Origin: JACCYU01 sp050740315
GTDB lineage: Bacteria; Pseudomonadota; Gammaproteobacteria; JACCYU01
Length of the DNA: 64,000 bases
Reading direction: 5' to 3'
NCBI GenBank assembly: GCA_050740315.1
Contig: JBOIDC010000009.1
Location: forward strand, 4,242 to 68,241
Numbering within the stretch: the first letter of the stretch is position 1; each line of letters begins with the position of its first letter. A program made the translations under genes and the position numbers. This document shows, piece after piece, positions 20,736-29,661 of the stretch. The notes below the pieces were generated by a model. That model saw only the letters and a program-made list of their open reading frames with translations, did no database searches and was not told where the DNA came from.

Positions 20736-21740
20736 TCATCCCGGCAGGGCGATGCGCTCCATCAGATAACACAGGCAGTCCTGACGGATGATCCGTTCGT
20801 CTAAGGTCAGCATCGACGGCATCGCGGCTCGCTTGAGCGTCAGGCGGCCCTCCGCGTTTTCGAAGTATTCCCGCGTGACGTCCTCGCCCGCCTCGCTGGC
20901 GGCGACGAGCGGCAGCGCTGCGGTGGAATTCATGGCGCCCAGGATCGCGCCCGCCGGCAATTCGCGGAAATTGAGGCGATCCAGATCGTCGACGAACCGG
21001 ATATCTGCCGCTGCATCACCAAAGCTGAAACTGACATCCTCCAACAGCTTGACAACCGCCACGGTATGAAACAGGTCGATGTCCTGTTCGGCCACCGGGT
21101 GCGCGGGAATTTCGGCAAGCTTCAGGCAGGCTTGCAGATACTCGACGGCGTGTTCGAGGCCCCGGGCCTGACCCGGTTTGCCGCATTCCAGGGTGGTGGC
21201 CGGGCACAGCGCGGCAAACGCCATGGACTGCACGCCGGTGGGCCGCACGAAATAGACCACCGTGCGGCTGAACAGCAGGGCCAGCCGCAGGAAACGATGA
21301 TCGAGCCGATTGATGCAGGCGTAATGCGGATTGAGCCCGGTATTGTTGTGGATATCGACGCTTGCAAACACGCCGCGCGCGGCCATGATGTCGACGACCT
21401 GCGCGAGCATGCGCGCCTCCGGCGAATCCGGAGGATCCGCACAAGGCCACACCCGGTTGTAGTCCGGCTGGCCCGGCAGGACGCGCGCGCCATAACGCGC
21501 CGCGCTGACGTTGCCGATAAAGATCGACAGCGCGCGCGGCAAGGTCTCCTGCCGGGCCAGCAGCGTTTGCACCGCATGCAGGCCGGTGTCCTCGTTGCCG
21601 TGCAGCAGCACCGAAACGAACAGCGGCGGCTCGCGCCGGCCGGGCAGGTGGATCAAGGCCGGGCCCGGCAGCATCTCGTGCAGATCACGGGCCGGCGTGT
21701 GCAGCAATCCGGCAGGAATGTGGTCGAGCTGCGTCAACAT
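20736..21740 (-). CDS. M14-family zinc hydrolase (succinylglutamate desuccinylase/aspartoacylase-like)
   Basis: The 334-residue product has the zinc ligands His47 and Glu50 (LLHGNED) and His131 (DIHNNTGLNPHY), as in the AstE/AspA branch of M14 carboxypeptidases. No arginine catabolism genes are near, so desuccinylation of succinylglutamate is unlikely; a role on a gamma-glutamyl or N-acyl amino acid made by the adjacent GCS2-like ligase is possible. Its start overlaps the ligase stop by seven bases, which implies coupled translation. Last gene of the amgK-murU-GCS2-M14 run. Confidence 0.82.
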   Translation of the reverse strand: MLTQLDHIPAGLLHTPARDLHEMLPGPALIHLPGRREPPLFVSVLLHGNEDTGLHAVQTLLARQETLPRALSIFIGNVSAARYGARVLPGQPDYNRVWPCADPPDSPEARMLAQVVDIMAARGVFASVDIHNNTGLNPHYACINRLDHRFLRLALLFSRTVVYFVRPTGVQSMAFAALCPATTLECGKPGQARGLEHAVEYLQACLKLAEIPAHPVAEQDIDLFHTVAVVKLLEDVSFSFGDAAADIRFVDDLDRLNFRELPAGAILGAMNSTAALPLVAASEAGEDVTREYFENAEGRLTLKRAAMPSMLTLDERIIRQDCLCYLMERIALPG

Positions 21741-23167
21741 GCCCAGGTATGCACCGGCTCACCGCGCCGCTGATGGGCGATATAGGCCGCCGTCAGCGCG
21801 CGCATGTCCGGCCCGTGCCGCTCGACGAACGCTCGTTGCCAGCCGGCGCCGTTACGGGTTCGCTCTACTCTTTGTGCGACGATGCCCAGATAGCGATCGC
21901 ACTCGGCCGGTTCTACGCCGATGGAACGCAACCCCCGGCGCGCGAGCGGCAGCAGTTCGTTCAGCAGCAGCGCGCGGACGCCGGTCTTCTTGCCAGCCAG
22001 CCAGTTCACGTTGGCGCTGAGACCGAAGCGGGCGGCCTGGTAGAAATTGTCCTTGGCCTGCGCGAACGGCAGCCGCGCCTCCAGGCGAATATCCGGCGCG
22101 CACAGACTCTCGGTCAGTCCGTAGAAGAACGCCGCGTCAGCCACCGCGTCGGCGATGGTGGGGCTGCCGGCCAGCACCCTGTGCTCGATGCGCACGTGCG
22201 GCGCGCCGTCCGGATCGAAACCGATCAACGGCCGGTTCCAGCGCCAGATCGTGCCGTTGTGCAGGCGCAGATGCGCGAACTTTTCGGGCGGATCGTCGCT
22301 GAGCATCGGCAACAGCACCGGAAAGTGTTGCAGGTTCTCGGTGAAGCACTCGACGATCGAATCGACGGCGTAGCCGGCGCCGAAACTGACGCGCCGCACG
22401 GGTCCCTGTGCGACCTCGTTGAAGCCGCCGACCTCGACCGACTGCTCGAACAGCGGCACGCGGGTCTCGCTCCACAGATCGAAGCCGAACAGAAACGGCG
22501 CGTTGGCGCCGGCCGCGACCATGGGCGCGGAGACCGCGATGGCGGCATTGTAAAGCCGATGCGCGCGCTCGAACGGCGCCTGCAGATGAATCTGGAACGA
22601 CGTGGTGGCGGATTCCAGCAGGATATTGTGGTGCTCGCACTTCAGGTGCTGGCGGCCCACGATGTCGAGCTTGAGCGGCCGCCCGCCGCGCGAGCGCAGC
22701 ACCTGTCGGTTGAGCGCCCGGTAACGCTTGAGCGCCGACATGCTGTCAAGGCTCAGATGCTCAGCGCGCAAGGTCGGCAGGATGCCGATGGTCAACAATT
22801 CGGCGCCGTGCTGCCGGGCAGCGTCGGTCGCGCGCGTCCAGGTGCGGTTGAGCGCGGCCTCCAGACCGCTCAGCGCGCGGCCCATCAGCAGTTCCGGCTC
22901 TACGTTCAGCTCGATATTGAACTTCGCCAGTTCCAGGGTCGCCAGCGGGTCCGCCATGGTCTGGATGACGGCTTCGTTGACCGGCGCCGGCTCCAGCCGC
23001 GCGTCCACCAGCCACGCCTCCAGCTCGAAACCCGCGACCGGCCCGCGGGCGGACAGCCTGCCCGCGCGCGCCCAGTCCACCAGCAGCTCGGTTTCACGCT
23101 TGAGACGCTCGGCGTGCTCCTGAAAATCGCGCGCCGTGAAGCGGCTCGACTCTATTTCCTGTCCCAT
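21734..23167 (-). CDS. GCS2-type glutamate-cysteine ligase-like protein
   Basis: A 477-residue member of the carboxylate-amine ligase (GCS2) family, with GFELEAWLVD near the N-terminus as the Mg/ATP site, FNIELNVEP and GRQHLKCEHHNILLESATTS further on, and FHLQAPF-like strand IHLQAPFE. The real start is MGQEIESSRF; the 50 upstream codons run back into murU and look unrelated. It need not make gamma-glutamylcysteine: several GCS2 proteins join glutamate to other amines. Tight pairing with an M14 hydrolase suggests that one makes and the other removes the same bond, which is inference. Confidence 0.78.
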   Translation of the reverse strand: MGQEIESSRFTARDFQEHAERLKRETELLVDWARAGRLSARGPVAGFELEAWLVDARLEPAPVNEAVIQTMADPLATLELAKFNIELNVEPELLMGRALSGLEAALNRTWTRATDAARQHGAELLTIGILPTLRAEHLSLDSMSALKRYRALNRQVLRSRGGRPLKLDIVGRQHLKCEHHNILLESATTSFQIHLQAPFERAHRLYNAAIAVSAPMVAAGANAPFLFGFDLWSETRVPLFEQSVEVGGFNEVAQGPVRRVSFGAGYAVDSIVECFTENLQHFPVLLPMLSDDPPEKFAHLRLHNGTIWRWNRPLIGFDPDGAPHVRIEHRVLAGSPTIADAVADAAFFYGLTESLCAPDIRLEARLPFAQAKDNFYQAARFGLSANVNWLAGKKTGVRALLLNELLPLARRGLRSIGVEPAECDRYLGIVAQRVERTRNGAGWQRAFVERHGPDMRALTAAYIAHQRRGEPVHTWAC

Positions 23168-23204
23168 GACGGTGATTTCCGGTTGCGGCGAGCGCCAGGC
23201 AGCA

Positions 23205-23873
23205 TTACGACCGGCCGCGCAGGCGCGCGTCCAGCGCCTGCAGGCGTTCCGGCGTGCCGATATCCAGCCATGCGCCGCGATAATGTTCCGCGCTGACCTT
23301 CCCATGTTCAGCCGCACGCCGCAACAGCGGCGCGAGCGCGAATGCGCCGGGCCGGCAGTCCTCGAACATGCGCGGATGATAATAGCCGATGCCGCTGAAG
23401 GTGAGCCGCTCGCCGCGGGTCGGACTGAGCCGCCCGGCCTCCAGCAGGAAATCGCCCTGGCGGTGATGCGCCGGGTTGTCTACCAGCACCAGATGCGCGA
23501 GATCGCCTTGTGCAAGCGCGCGGGGCTGGAAAGGATAATCGCACCAGATGTCGCCGTTGACGACCAGAAAGGCGCCGTCGCCGAGCCACGGCAAGGCTTT
23601 GAAGATGCCGCCGCCGGTTTCGAGCGCGCGCTCGCCCTCGTCGGAATAGCGAATATCGAGACCAAAGCGGCGGCCGTCGCCCAGCCTGGCCTGGATTTGT
23701 CCGCCCAGATGCGCCAGATTGATTACCACCTCGCTGAAGCCCGCCGCCGCCAGCGCCTTCAGATGATACTCAATCAGCGCCTTGCCGCCCGCCTGCAGCA
23801 GCGGCTTGGGCGTGCGATCGGTGAGGGGGCGCATTCGGGTGCCTCTGCCGGCGGCGAGAATCATGGCTTTCAT
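23205..23873 (-). CDS. murU: N-acetylmuramate alpha-1-phosphate uridylyltransferase MurU
   Basis: MurU converts MurNAc-1-phosphate to UDP-MurNAc, bypassing de novo synthesis and fosfomycin. The 222-residue nucleotidyltransferase has the signature LAAGRGTRMRPLTDRTPKPLL at the N-terminus (first 25 residues), the metal-binding VNGDIWCD and a short C-terminal region as in MurU rather than longer sugar-phosphate nucleotidyltransferases. It lies 66 bp downstream of amgK, its pathway partner. Together with MltB, RlpA and DacA it completes a cell-wall turnover theme. Confidence 0.92.
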   Translation of the reverse strand: MKAMILAAGRGTRMRPLTDRTPKPLLQAGGKALIEYHLKALAAAGFSEVVINLAHLGGQIQARLGDGRRFGLDIRYSDEGERALETGGGIFKALPWLGDGAFLVVNGDIWCDYPFQPRALAQGDLAHLVLVDNPAHHRQGDFLLEAGRLSPTRGERLTFSGIGYYHPRMFEDCRPGAFALAPLLRRAAEHGKVSAEHYRGAWLDIGTPERLQALDARLRGRS

Positions 23874-23939
23874 GATGCGATTAATGACATGTTAAGTGTC
23901 ATTGTCTGATTCCCGCTGGCCCCCGGAATCATGGCGCGC

Positions 23940-24956
23940 CTAACTTCCACCCTCTCCGCCGGGCAGGTTTGGCAGCACGTGGCGCTCGAACAGGCGCGCA
24001 AGCGGCGCCAGTTCGGTATACCTCGGTGCAATTGTCGTCACGTAGCGCACGAAGCGCGGCGTGTCTTTGACGTAAGCGGGCTTGCCGTCGCGATGCGTAA
24101 GGCGCGCGAAGATGCCGAGCACCTTCAGATGCCGTTGCAGACCCATCCAGTCGAAGGCACGCCGAAATTCGACAAAGGTTGCCGGCGCCGGCAGCCCGGC
24201 CGCGCGTGCGCGTTCCCAGTAGCGCCGCGACCACTGGTCCACGCGCTCCTCGGGCCACGAAACAAACGCGTCCCTGTACAGGCATACCGCGTCGTAGGTG
24301 ATGGGGCCGAACACCGCGTCCTGAAAATCGAGCACGCCAGGATTCGGGTTCGACAGCATCAGATTGCGCGGCATGTAATCTCGGTGCACGTACACACAAG
24401 GCTGCGCCAGCGCGGACTCGATCAGCAGCGTGCAGACGGCTTCCCACTGCGCCTGCGATTCGGCGTCCAGCGCCACGCGCAAATGCTTTGGCAGATACCA
24501 TTCGGTGAACAGATTCAATTCGCGCGCCAGCAGCGCCTGGTCGTAAGGCGGCAGTACGTCTGGCCGCGAGGCAAGCTGCCAGCGGATCAGCGTGTCGATG
24601 GCGTCGCCGAACAGTTCATCGGCGTTATCCGGGGTGAGCACGTCGAGATAAGTTTTTGCGCCCAGATCGGTCAGCAGCAGAAAACCCTGGCGTAGATCCT
24701 GCGCGAGTATCTCCGGCGCGTGCAGACCCGCGTGCCACAGCAGCGCGGCGACCTTTATGAACGGCCGGCAGTCTTCCTTGTCGGGTGGGGCGTCCATGAC
24801 GATAAAGCTCTGGCCGCCGGCGACCGCCCGGAAATAGCGCCGGAAACTGGCGTCGCCGGAGGCGGGTGTCAGTTCGCACGCGGCAAGCCCGGCCTGTTCT
24901 TTAAGCCACGCGCGCAAGAGTCGCAGACGTTCGGAAGGGTCAGCCGTGAGGGTCAA
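23940..24956 (-). CDS. amgK: Anomeric MurNAc/GlcNAc kinase AmgK
   Basis: AmgK phosphorylates MurNAc at C1 to supply MurU in the Pseudomonas-type peptidoglycan recycling pathway. The 338-residue aminoglycoside-phosphotransferase-fold protein shows the catalytic loop VHRDYMPRNLML and the metal motif LDFQDAVFGP. No feature suggests antibiotic resistance; adjacency to murU fixes the role. In pseudomonads the pair sits next to lptD, whereas here about 19 kb of other genes separate them. It is divergent from the phosphoesterase gene. Confidence 0.93.
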   Translation of the reverse strand: MTLTADPSERLRLLRAWLKEQAGLAACELTPASGDASFRRYFRAVAGGQSFIVMDAPPDKEDCRPFIKVAALLWHAGLHAPEILAQDLRQGFLLLTDLGAKTYLDVLTPDNADELFGDAIDTLIRWQLASRPDVLPPYDQALLARELNLFTEWYLPKHLRVALDAESQAQWEAVCTLLIESALAQPCVYVHRDYMPRNLMLSNPNPGVLDFQDAVFGPITYDAVCLYRDAFVSWPEERVDQWSRRYWERARAAGLPAPATFVEFRRAFDWMGLQRHLKVLGIFARLTHRDGKPAYVKDTPRFVRYVTTIAPRYTELAPLARLFERHVLPNLPGGEGGS

Positions 24957-25037
24957 TAGGAAACGTTCTCAAGAAATGGGAGATTCAATAGCCGTTTTGG
25001 CGAAGTTTAGCCCGAGCGCCGTCCTAAATCGATAAAG

Positions 25038-25083
25038 GTTCACAAAGTGGTCACGCAGGCGTCACCCGATGGCGTTTCAATAA
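25038..25083 (+). promoter_or_regulatory. Pho-box-like promoter of the secreted phosphoesterase gene
   Basis: Three TCAC cores stand at 25040, 25051 and 25062, exactly 11 bp apart (GGTTCAC, TGGTCAC, GCGTCAC with 4-bp spacers). This is the PhoB binding pattern of 7-bp CTGTCAT-like direct repeats at an 11-bp period. An AATAAT -10 box at 25078-25083 lies 12 bp after the last repeat, as expected where PhoB replaces the -35 contact. The start codon is 33 bp further on with a GGGGAG site. Confidence 0.55.
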
Positions 25084-25115
25084 TGGCTCCGCTCAACAAC
25101 CAAGGGGAGCCTCTC

Positions 25116-27104
25116 ATGAAAAAGTTGATAACCGGCGTCGCCGGGGCACTGCTGATAACGGCCGGAGGGTACGCGCAACCGGCCGGTGCGGCCGACACCA
25201 TCGACGGCATCGTCTTCGAGGATTCGAATCGCGATGGGCAACGCCAGGCGGGCGAACCCGGCATCAGCGGCGTGCTGGTCTCGGACGGCCACGATGTCGT
25301 CGTGTCGGGCGCAAACGGCGAATACGCGCTGCCCGCGCCGACCGCCGAAGAAGAGGCGGCCGGCATTTCGATCTTCGTGACCAAACCGGCGGGCTGGGAA
25401 GTGCTCCTGGATCAGGACAACATCCCGCTATTCTTCCATCACCACAAGCCCGGGGGTTCACCACCCAATGTGCGCGGGGAAGCATTTCGTTTCGGTGGCC
25501 TGGAGCCCACCGGCCCCTTGCCCGAAACGATCGACTTCCCTTTGATCAGAGGGCAGGACAGGAGTCGCTTCAAGGTCGTTGTCTCGGGCGATCCGCAGCC
25601 CTACAGCAACACCGAAGTGGGTTACGTTCGCGACACCCTTGCCAAAGAGCTTGCGGCGATGGACGACGTGCAGGCACTGGTCATCGAGGGCGATATCATG
25701 GGTGACGATCTGGGGCTTTATCCGCGCTTCAAACGGATCATGAGCGTGGCGAATACGCCCCAGTATTATGTCCCCGGCAACCACGATCTGGATTTTGACG
25801 CGCCCAGCGACGAGCACTCTTTCGATACCTTCAAGCGCGAGTGGGGCCCGACGTATTACTCCTTCGATATCGGCCAGGTCCACTTCGTGGTGCTCGACGA
25901 CCTCAAGTATCCCTGCACGCCGGTGGAAGACAACCTGGATGGTCTGCACGATTTCTGCGACAACCCGGACACGGAACCGACCTATAACGGCATCATCGAT
26001 CAGCGTCAGCTCGAATGGCTGCGAAACGATCTGGCGAACGTCCCGCTGGATAAGCTCGTGGTGCTCAATTCGCATATCTCGATCCATTCCTTTGTCGATC
26101 ACGACAACGTTCAGCACGCGATCGACAATGCGCGCGCGCTGTACGACATCCTGGGCTGCCAGCAAAACGGCGGCCCTTGTGAGCGCAAAGTCCTCGCCTT
26201 GAGCGGACATACCCACACACTGGAACAAATTCGTCCCGGCGAGAGCTTCGAGGGCTGGAATACGACCTTGTCCAGCGGCGGCGTGCACGAGTCGCCAGGG
26301 CCGGCGCCGTTTCCGCAGATCGTGACCGGTGCGGCCGCGGGCGCGTGGTGGGGCGGCGATTTCGACGCTCACGTGATCCCCGAATCCTGGCAACGTCTGG
26401 GCGCGCCGCGCGGTTACATGATCTTCGAGTTCGACGGCAATGAGTACACCGACACCTTCAAGGCCACGGGCAAGCCGATCGAGGAGCAGATGTCGCTGTC
26501 CATGCTGTCGCCCACCTTTCTCGACTGGTATCGCACACTCAGAGGCTGGCTGGACAGCAACCCGCCGAACGAAGCCACGCCGCCGGTCAACATCAACGAC
26601 CTGCCGGATACTCAGCAGGTGCTGACCAGCGAGATCGCCTCGACCAGCCTGGTGGCGAACGTCTGGAACGGCTCCCGGGATTCCGAGGTGACGCTGCAGA
26701 TCGACGGTCATGCGCCGCTGGCCATGACGCGCACGCAACCCGGCACGGGCGAGGGCATCCTCGAAACCCTGGACCCCTTCTCGCTGATGCGGCAGTTGAT
26801 GGTGGCGCGGTATGCGTTTGTCAGCGGCTCGGGCGATCCGCGCGCGCAAGGATTCGAGCGCTTCCGGGCGTCGCAATTCGGGCCGGCGGATCCGCGCCCC
26901 GTGTCCGCCGGCGATCTAACCGATCAGTCCAATCACGTGTGGACGGCGCCCCTGCCGGCTGACCTTGAGCAGGGCGTGCATGTAGCCCGCGTGGTTACCA
27001 AGGACGTTCACGGCCAGCAGTTCGAAGAGCTGCTGGTGTTCGAAGTCGTCGACGAGCGCCCGCCGGCCTTCTTCCGCACCGAGCTGTTTAGGCAAACGCC
27101 TTAA
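25116..27104 (+). CDS. Secreted calcineurin-like metallophosphoesterase
   Basis: The 662-residue product has a clean signal peptide (to about QPAGA, residue 25), an N-terminal SdrD/MetallophosN-like domain (about 30-140, EDSNRDGQRQAGEPGISG), a calcineurin-like domain and a C-terminal beta-rich domain. Metal-binding motifs are GDP at 158-160, GD at 192, GNHD at 221-224, His321 and GHTH at 365-368. It probably hydrolyses phosphate esters outside the cytoplasm. The start was chosen by the signal peptide and the GGGGAG site 6 bp upstream; a longer frame to 25047 would run through the promoter. A strong terminator follows, so it is monocistronic. Confidence 0.88.
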   Translation: MKKLITGVAGALLITAGGYAQPAGAADTIDGIVFEDSNRDGQRQAGEPGISGVLVSDGHDVVVSGANGEYALPAPTAEEEAAGISIFVTKPAGWEVLLDQDNIPLFFHHHKPGGSPPNVRGEAFRFGGLEPTGPLPETIDFPLIRGQDRSRFKVVVSGDPQPYSNTEVGYVRDTLAKELAAMDDVQALVIEGDIMGDDLGLYPRFKRIMSVANTPQYYVPGNHDLDFDAPSDEHSFDTFKREWGPTYYSFDIGQVHFVVLDDLKYPCTPVEDNLDGLHDFCDNPDTEPTYNGIIDQRQLEWLRNDLANVPLDKLVVLNSHISIHSFVDHDNVQHAIDNARALYDILGCQQNGGPCERKVLALSGHTHTLEQIRPGESFEGWNTTLSSGGVHESPGPAPFPQIVTGAAAGAWWGGDFDAHVIPESWQRLGAPRGYMIFEFDGNEYTDTFKATGKPIEEQMSLSMLSPTFLDWYRTLRGWLDSNPPNEATPPVNINDLPDTQQVLTSEIASTSLVANVWNGSRDSEVTLQIDGHAPLAMTRTQPGTGEGILETLDPFSLMRQLMVARYAFVSGSGDPRAQGFERFRASQFGPADPRPVSAGDLTDQSNHVWTAPLPADLEQGVHVARVVTKDVHGQQFEELLVFEVVDERPPAFFRTELFRQTP

Positions 27105-27125
27105 GCCGCGCTCAACGGTCAGACG

Positions 27126-27157
27126 CATAGGGAGCCGCACCGGCTCCCTATGTTTTT
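27126..27157 (+). terminator. Rho-independent terminator after the phosphoesterase gene
   Basis: A perfect 12-bp stem (CATAGGGAGCCG/CGGCTCCCTATG) with a 3-nt loop is followed by TTTTT. It is the strongest terminator in the window. Confidence 0.92.
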
Positions 27158-27183
27158 AGGAGAAGTGGATGTTTTTAGGAGAA
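27150..27183. repeat. 15-bp direct repeat just after the terminator
   Basis: ATGTTTTTAGGAGAA occurs twice, at 27150-27164 and 27169-27183, separated by GTGG. The first copy includes the T tract of the terminator. It looks like a local slippage or tandem duplication; no coding role is seen. Confidence 0.8.
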
Positions 27184-27229
27184 CCGGCGCGCATGGGGTA
27201 ACGGCGCGCCTTGCACGGCCGCCGGGCCG

Positions 27230-28063
27230 TCAATTCAGCCGGCTGTGCTGCTCCTGCAGACGAAACACCAGCTGGCGCACGTCGCCGGTGTCGTCGTCTT
27301 CGGGCGCATGGTTGAGATAGTGGCGAAGATCCTTCAGCGCGGCGTTGTAACATTCCAGCGCATTGAGCATCAGGCCGCGATCGCGGTATTCGTTAACCTT
27401 TTCCGGATCGACCAGCAGGATCTTGGTGATGATGGCGATGGTCTTGTCCGCCTTGCCCTGTTGCTGATAAATCCCTTTCAGGTTGGATAGCATGCGCACC
27501 AGGATATGCTTGTTGGAGGCGGCAGCCAGAAACGGCGCGGGCGATTCGACATCCATGTCGAACACGCCCTGCAGGCGGTGTGTCAGGTCTGCCGCGCTTA
27601 ACGAGATCCCGCGATTGTAGGGATCGATGACCACCTCGCCGCCGCCGTAGGGCAGTTTCACCAGGAAATGGCCGGGAAACGACACGCCCATCAGATCGAG
27701 CCCCAGGCGCCGGCCCAGTTCCATGTACAACACCGACAAGGTGATGGGGATGCCGCGCCGTCGCTCCAGCACCTCGTTCATGTAGCTGTTGCGCGGGTCG
27801 TAATAGTCGTTCGCGTTGCCGCTGAAGCCCAGCTCCATGAACAGGAAATTATTGAGCTGCCGTATTCTGAGCTGCACGTCCATGTCCGGCGTGATACGGC
27901 CGCGGATCTCCTGCGCCCACCCATCAAGCCGGGCGAGATAATGGGAGATGTCCAGATCCGGATACTCGTCGGCCGCGATCAACAGGGCCGCGCGCATCAG
28001 ATCGACCTCCTCGTCCGGCCGGCTGATCTGGCGCCGGAAAGCCTCTTTGCAGTCCGCGTCCAT
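27230..28063 (-). CDS. SirB1 family protein (transglutaminase-like plus TPR)
   Basis: The 277-residue protein matches the SirB1 family: an N-terminal transglutaminase-like region with YYDPRNSYMNEVLERRRGIP and SFPGHFLVKL, then a TPR-like region (KADKTIAIITKILLVDP, CYNAALKDLRHYL). It is cytoplasmic; no enzymatic role is proven for the family. In many proteobacteria it lies near prfA/prmC or kdsA, which are absent here. The 263 bp between it and sohB carry no gene I can support. Confidence 0.88.
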   Translation of the reverse strand: MDADCKEAFRRQISRPDEEVDLMRAALLIAADEYPDLDISHYLARLDGWAQEIRGRITPDMDVQLRIRQLNNFLFMELGFSGNANDYYDPRNSYMNEVLERRRGIPITLSVLYMELGRRLGLDLMGVSFPGHFLVKLPYGGGEVVIDPYNRGISLSAADLTHRLQGVFDMDVESPAPFLAAASNKHILVRMLSNLKGIYQQQGKADKTIAIITKILLVDPEKVNEYRDRGLMLNALECYNAALKDLRHYLNHAPEDDDTGDVRQLVFRLQEQHSRLN

Positions 28064-28326
28064 AGGCAGTCATTCTAAAACGGGCTGTTCATATTTGTAA
28101 GCCGCTTTGCACCTCGCGCCGGACGAAAGGCACGGCTGAGGAAAGCTGCTGACAGCACAGAAGGCGAAAAACGTGCCTTATAAAACGGACATGGCGTCTC
28201 CCTTACTCAACGGCCCACGGTCGTTAAAAAAATGCGCGCGCTTTGGGGCTGCATCGCAGGAATTATCACAGGTTCACTGAACGCGTTGGCGTCCGCGCCG
28301 CTGCCTCGAAGGCAATCAGCGGTCGG

Positions 28327-29289
28327 TTAGAATGCCGGCCGCAGGAGTCTGGCGAGTCTGCCCCGCCGGACGGCGAACTTAACCTGATAGAGATCCCGTG
28401 ACTGGCTGGCGGCCAGCAGATAATCGTCGCTGGTGCGCAACTCGTCCACCAGCCCCAGATCGATCGCGCGGGTGCCGTACCAGTGTTCGCCGGTTGCGAC
28501 CTTGTCGATATCGACGCCGCTTCGATGCGTTCGTATAAACGCCTTGAACAGCGCATGCGTATCCTCGATTTCGGCGCGGGCCTTTTGCCGATCCGCTTCC
28601 GTGTTCTCGCCGAACAAGGTCAAGGTGCGCTTGTATTCGCCGGAGGTCAGCTGCTCGAAATCGATATTGTTTTCCCGCAGCCAGCGATTGAAATTGGGCA
28701 GCTGCGCCACCACGCCGATGGAGCCGAGAATGGCGAACGGGGCGGCGAGGATGCGATCCGCGACGCAGGCCATCAGGTAGCCGCCACTGGCGGCGATCTT
28801 GTCGACCGCCACCGTCAGGGGGATGCGCCTGTCCTTGAAGCGCAACAACTGCGACGCGGCCAGACCATAGGCGTGCACCATCCCGCCAGCGCTCTCCAGG
28901 CGCAGCAAAACCTCGTCGTCCGGCGTGGCCGCCAACAGTACGGCAGTGATTTCCTCTCTGAGCGAAGCCACCGCGGAGGCCCGCAGGTCGCCGTGAAAAT
29001 CCAGCACGAAGGTGCGCTTCGCGTGATCCTTGTGGCGCTTGACGCGACGCCGCCCGGCGCCGAGCTTGAGGCGACGTACAAGCTGTTTTTCCTCGGGCAC
29101 CACGTGCTCCAGCTTGCGCGCCATGGACTCGTAGCGCCGGTTCAGGTGCTTGACTTCCAGGCCGTCTGCCGAGCCCTTTCTGCCGCGCCTCGACATGCCC
29201 GCGACAGCGCCGGCCATCACCAGTATCGCGATGGCGAGGGTAATGAGCTTGGCCACAAACAGGCCGTATTCGAGCAGCAGGTCTGGCAC
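28327..29289 (-). CDS. sohB: Inner-membrane S49 protease SohB
   Basis: A signal-peptide-peptidase-like membrane protease. From the chosen GTG it has 320 residues, one N-terminal membrane segment (LFVAKLITLAIAILVMAGAV), the nucleophile Ser168 in KIAASGGYLMA and the general base Lys220 in SGEYKRT, the Ser-Lys dyad of the family. The frame is open upstream to an ATG at 29460, but that 57-residue extension has no family similarity; VPDLLLEYG is the usual SohB start. No strong ribosome binding site is visible at either. Divergent from the C1 cluster. Confidence 0.88.
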   Translation of the reverse strand: MPDLLLEYGLFVAKLITLAIAILVMAGAVAGMSRRGRKGSADGLEVKHLNRRYESMARKLEHVVPEEKQLVRRLKLGAGRRRVKRHKDHAKRTFVLDFHGDLRASAVASLREEITAVLLAATPDDEVLLRLESAGGMVHAYGLAASQLLRFKDRRIPLTVAVDKIAASGGYLMACVADRILAAPFAILGSIGVVAQLPNFNRWLRENNIDFEQLTSGEYKRTLTLFGENTEADRQKARAEIEDTHALFKAFIRTHRSGVDIDKVATGEHWYGTRAIDLGLVDELRTSDDYLLAASQSRDLYQVKFAVRRGRLARLLRPAF

Positions 29290-29661
29290 GGAAGGGTCTT
29301 TTACGAATGCGATCTTGTGTATGATAGACGACCGTCTCGCGATTGAAACACTTGTCACGCCTGCCTTTGCTTTTGGCGTGAACGTTGACACTTCCGCGCC
29401 ACCGGCATGCCCGGGCGTGCGCGGGTCGCCGCGGCAGCGGTCCAGCGTCGTCGCGGGCAATCAAAGGCGTCGGGTGCAGGATTGTAGTTGATTATCCGAA
29501 ATTAACGCGACCCGCGGCGGCGTTTGGCAAAGCCCGCCGCGGCTGTCGCGGATAAAATTTCTGGCCCGGTTGGTGCGTTATGGTTTAGTTTTTGCTGCGT
29601 AGTTTAAGATACTATCCATTTTTTCACTTGCGGAGCACCGCATGCCTGAGGAGCCCTCCAC
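29290..29661. promoter_or_regulatory. Intergenic region upstream of the C1/serine-cycle cluster
   Basis: This 372-bp region lies between divergent sohB and the cyclo-ligase gene and probably holds the main promoter of the methylotrophy cluster. It contains a 9-bp inverted repeat CCGCGGCGG/CCGCCGCGG at 29512-29520 and 29534-29542 with a 13-nt loop and no T tract, then an AT-rich stretch (29575-29620) with a TACTAT -10-like hexamer at 29610-29615. No -35 box fits well. No gene is seen apart from a possible 5' extension of sohB. Confidence 0.4.

Noticed and set aside
23940..24956. Aminoglycoside resistance phosphotransferase
   Set aside because: The fold is shared, but adjacency to murU identifies AmgK, a cell-wall recycling kinase.
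28064..28326. Small gene or RNA between sirB1-like gene and sohB
   Set aside because: A 29-codon plus-strand frame exists at 28191 but has no ribosome binding site; no tRNA or structured RNA is visible.
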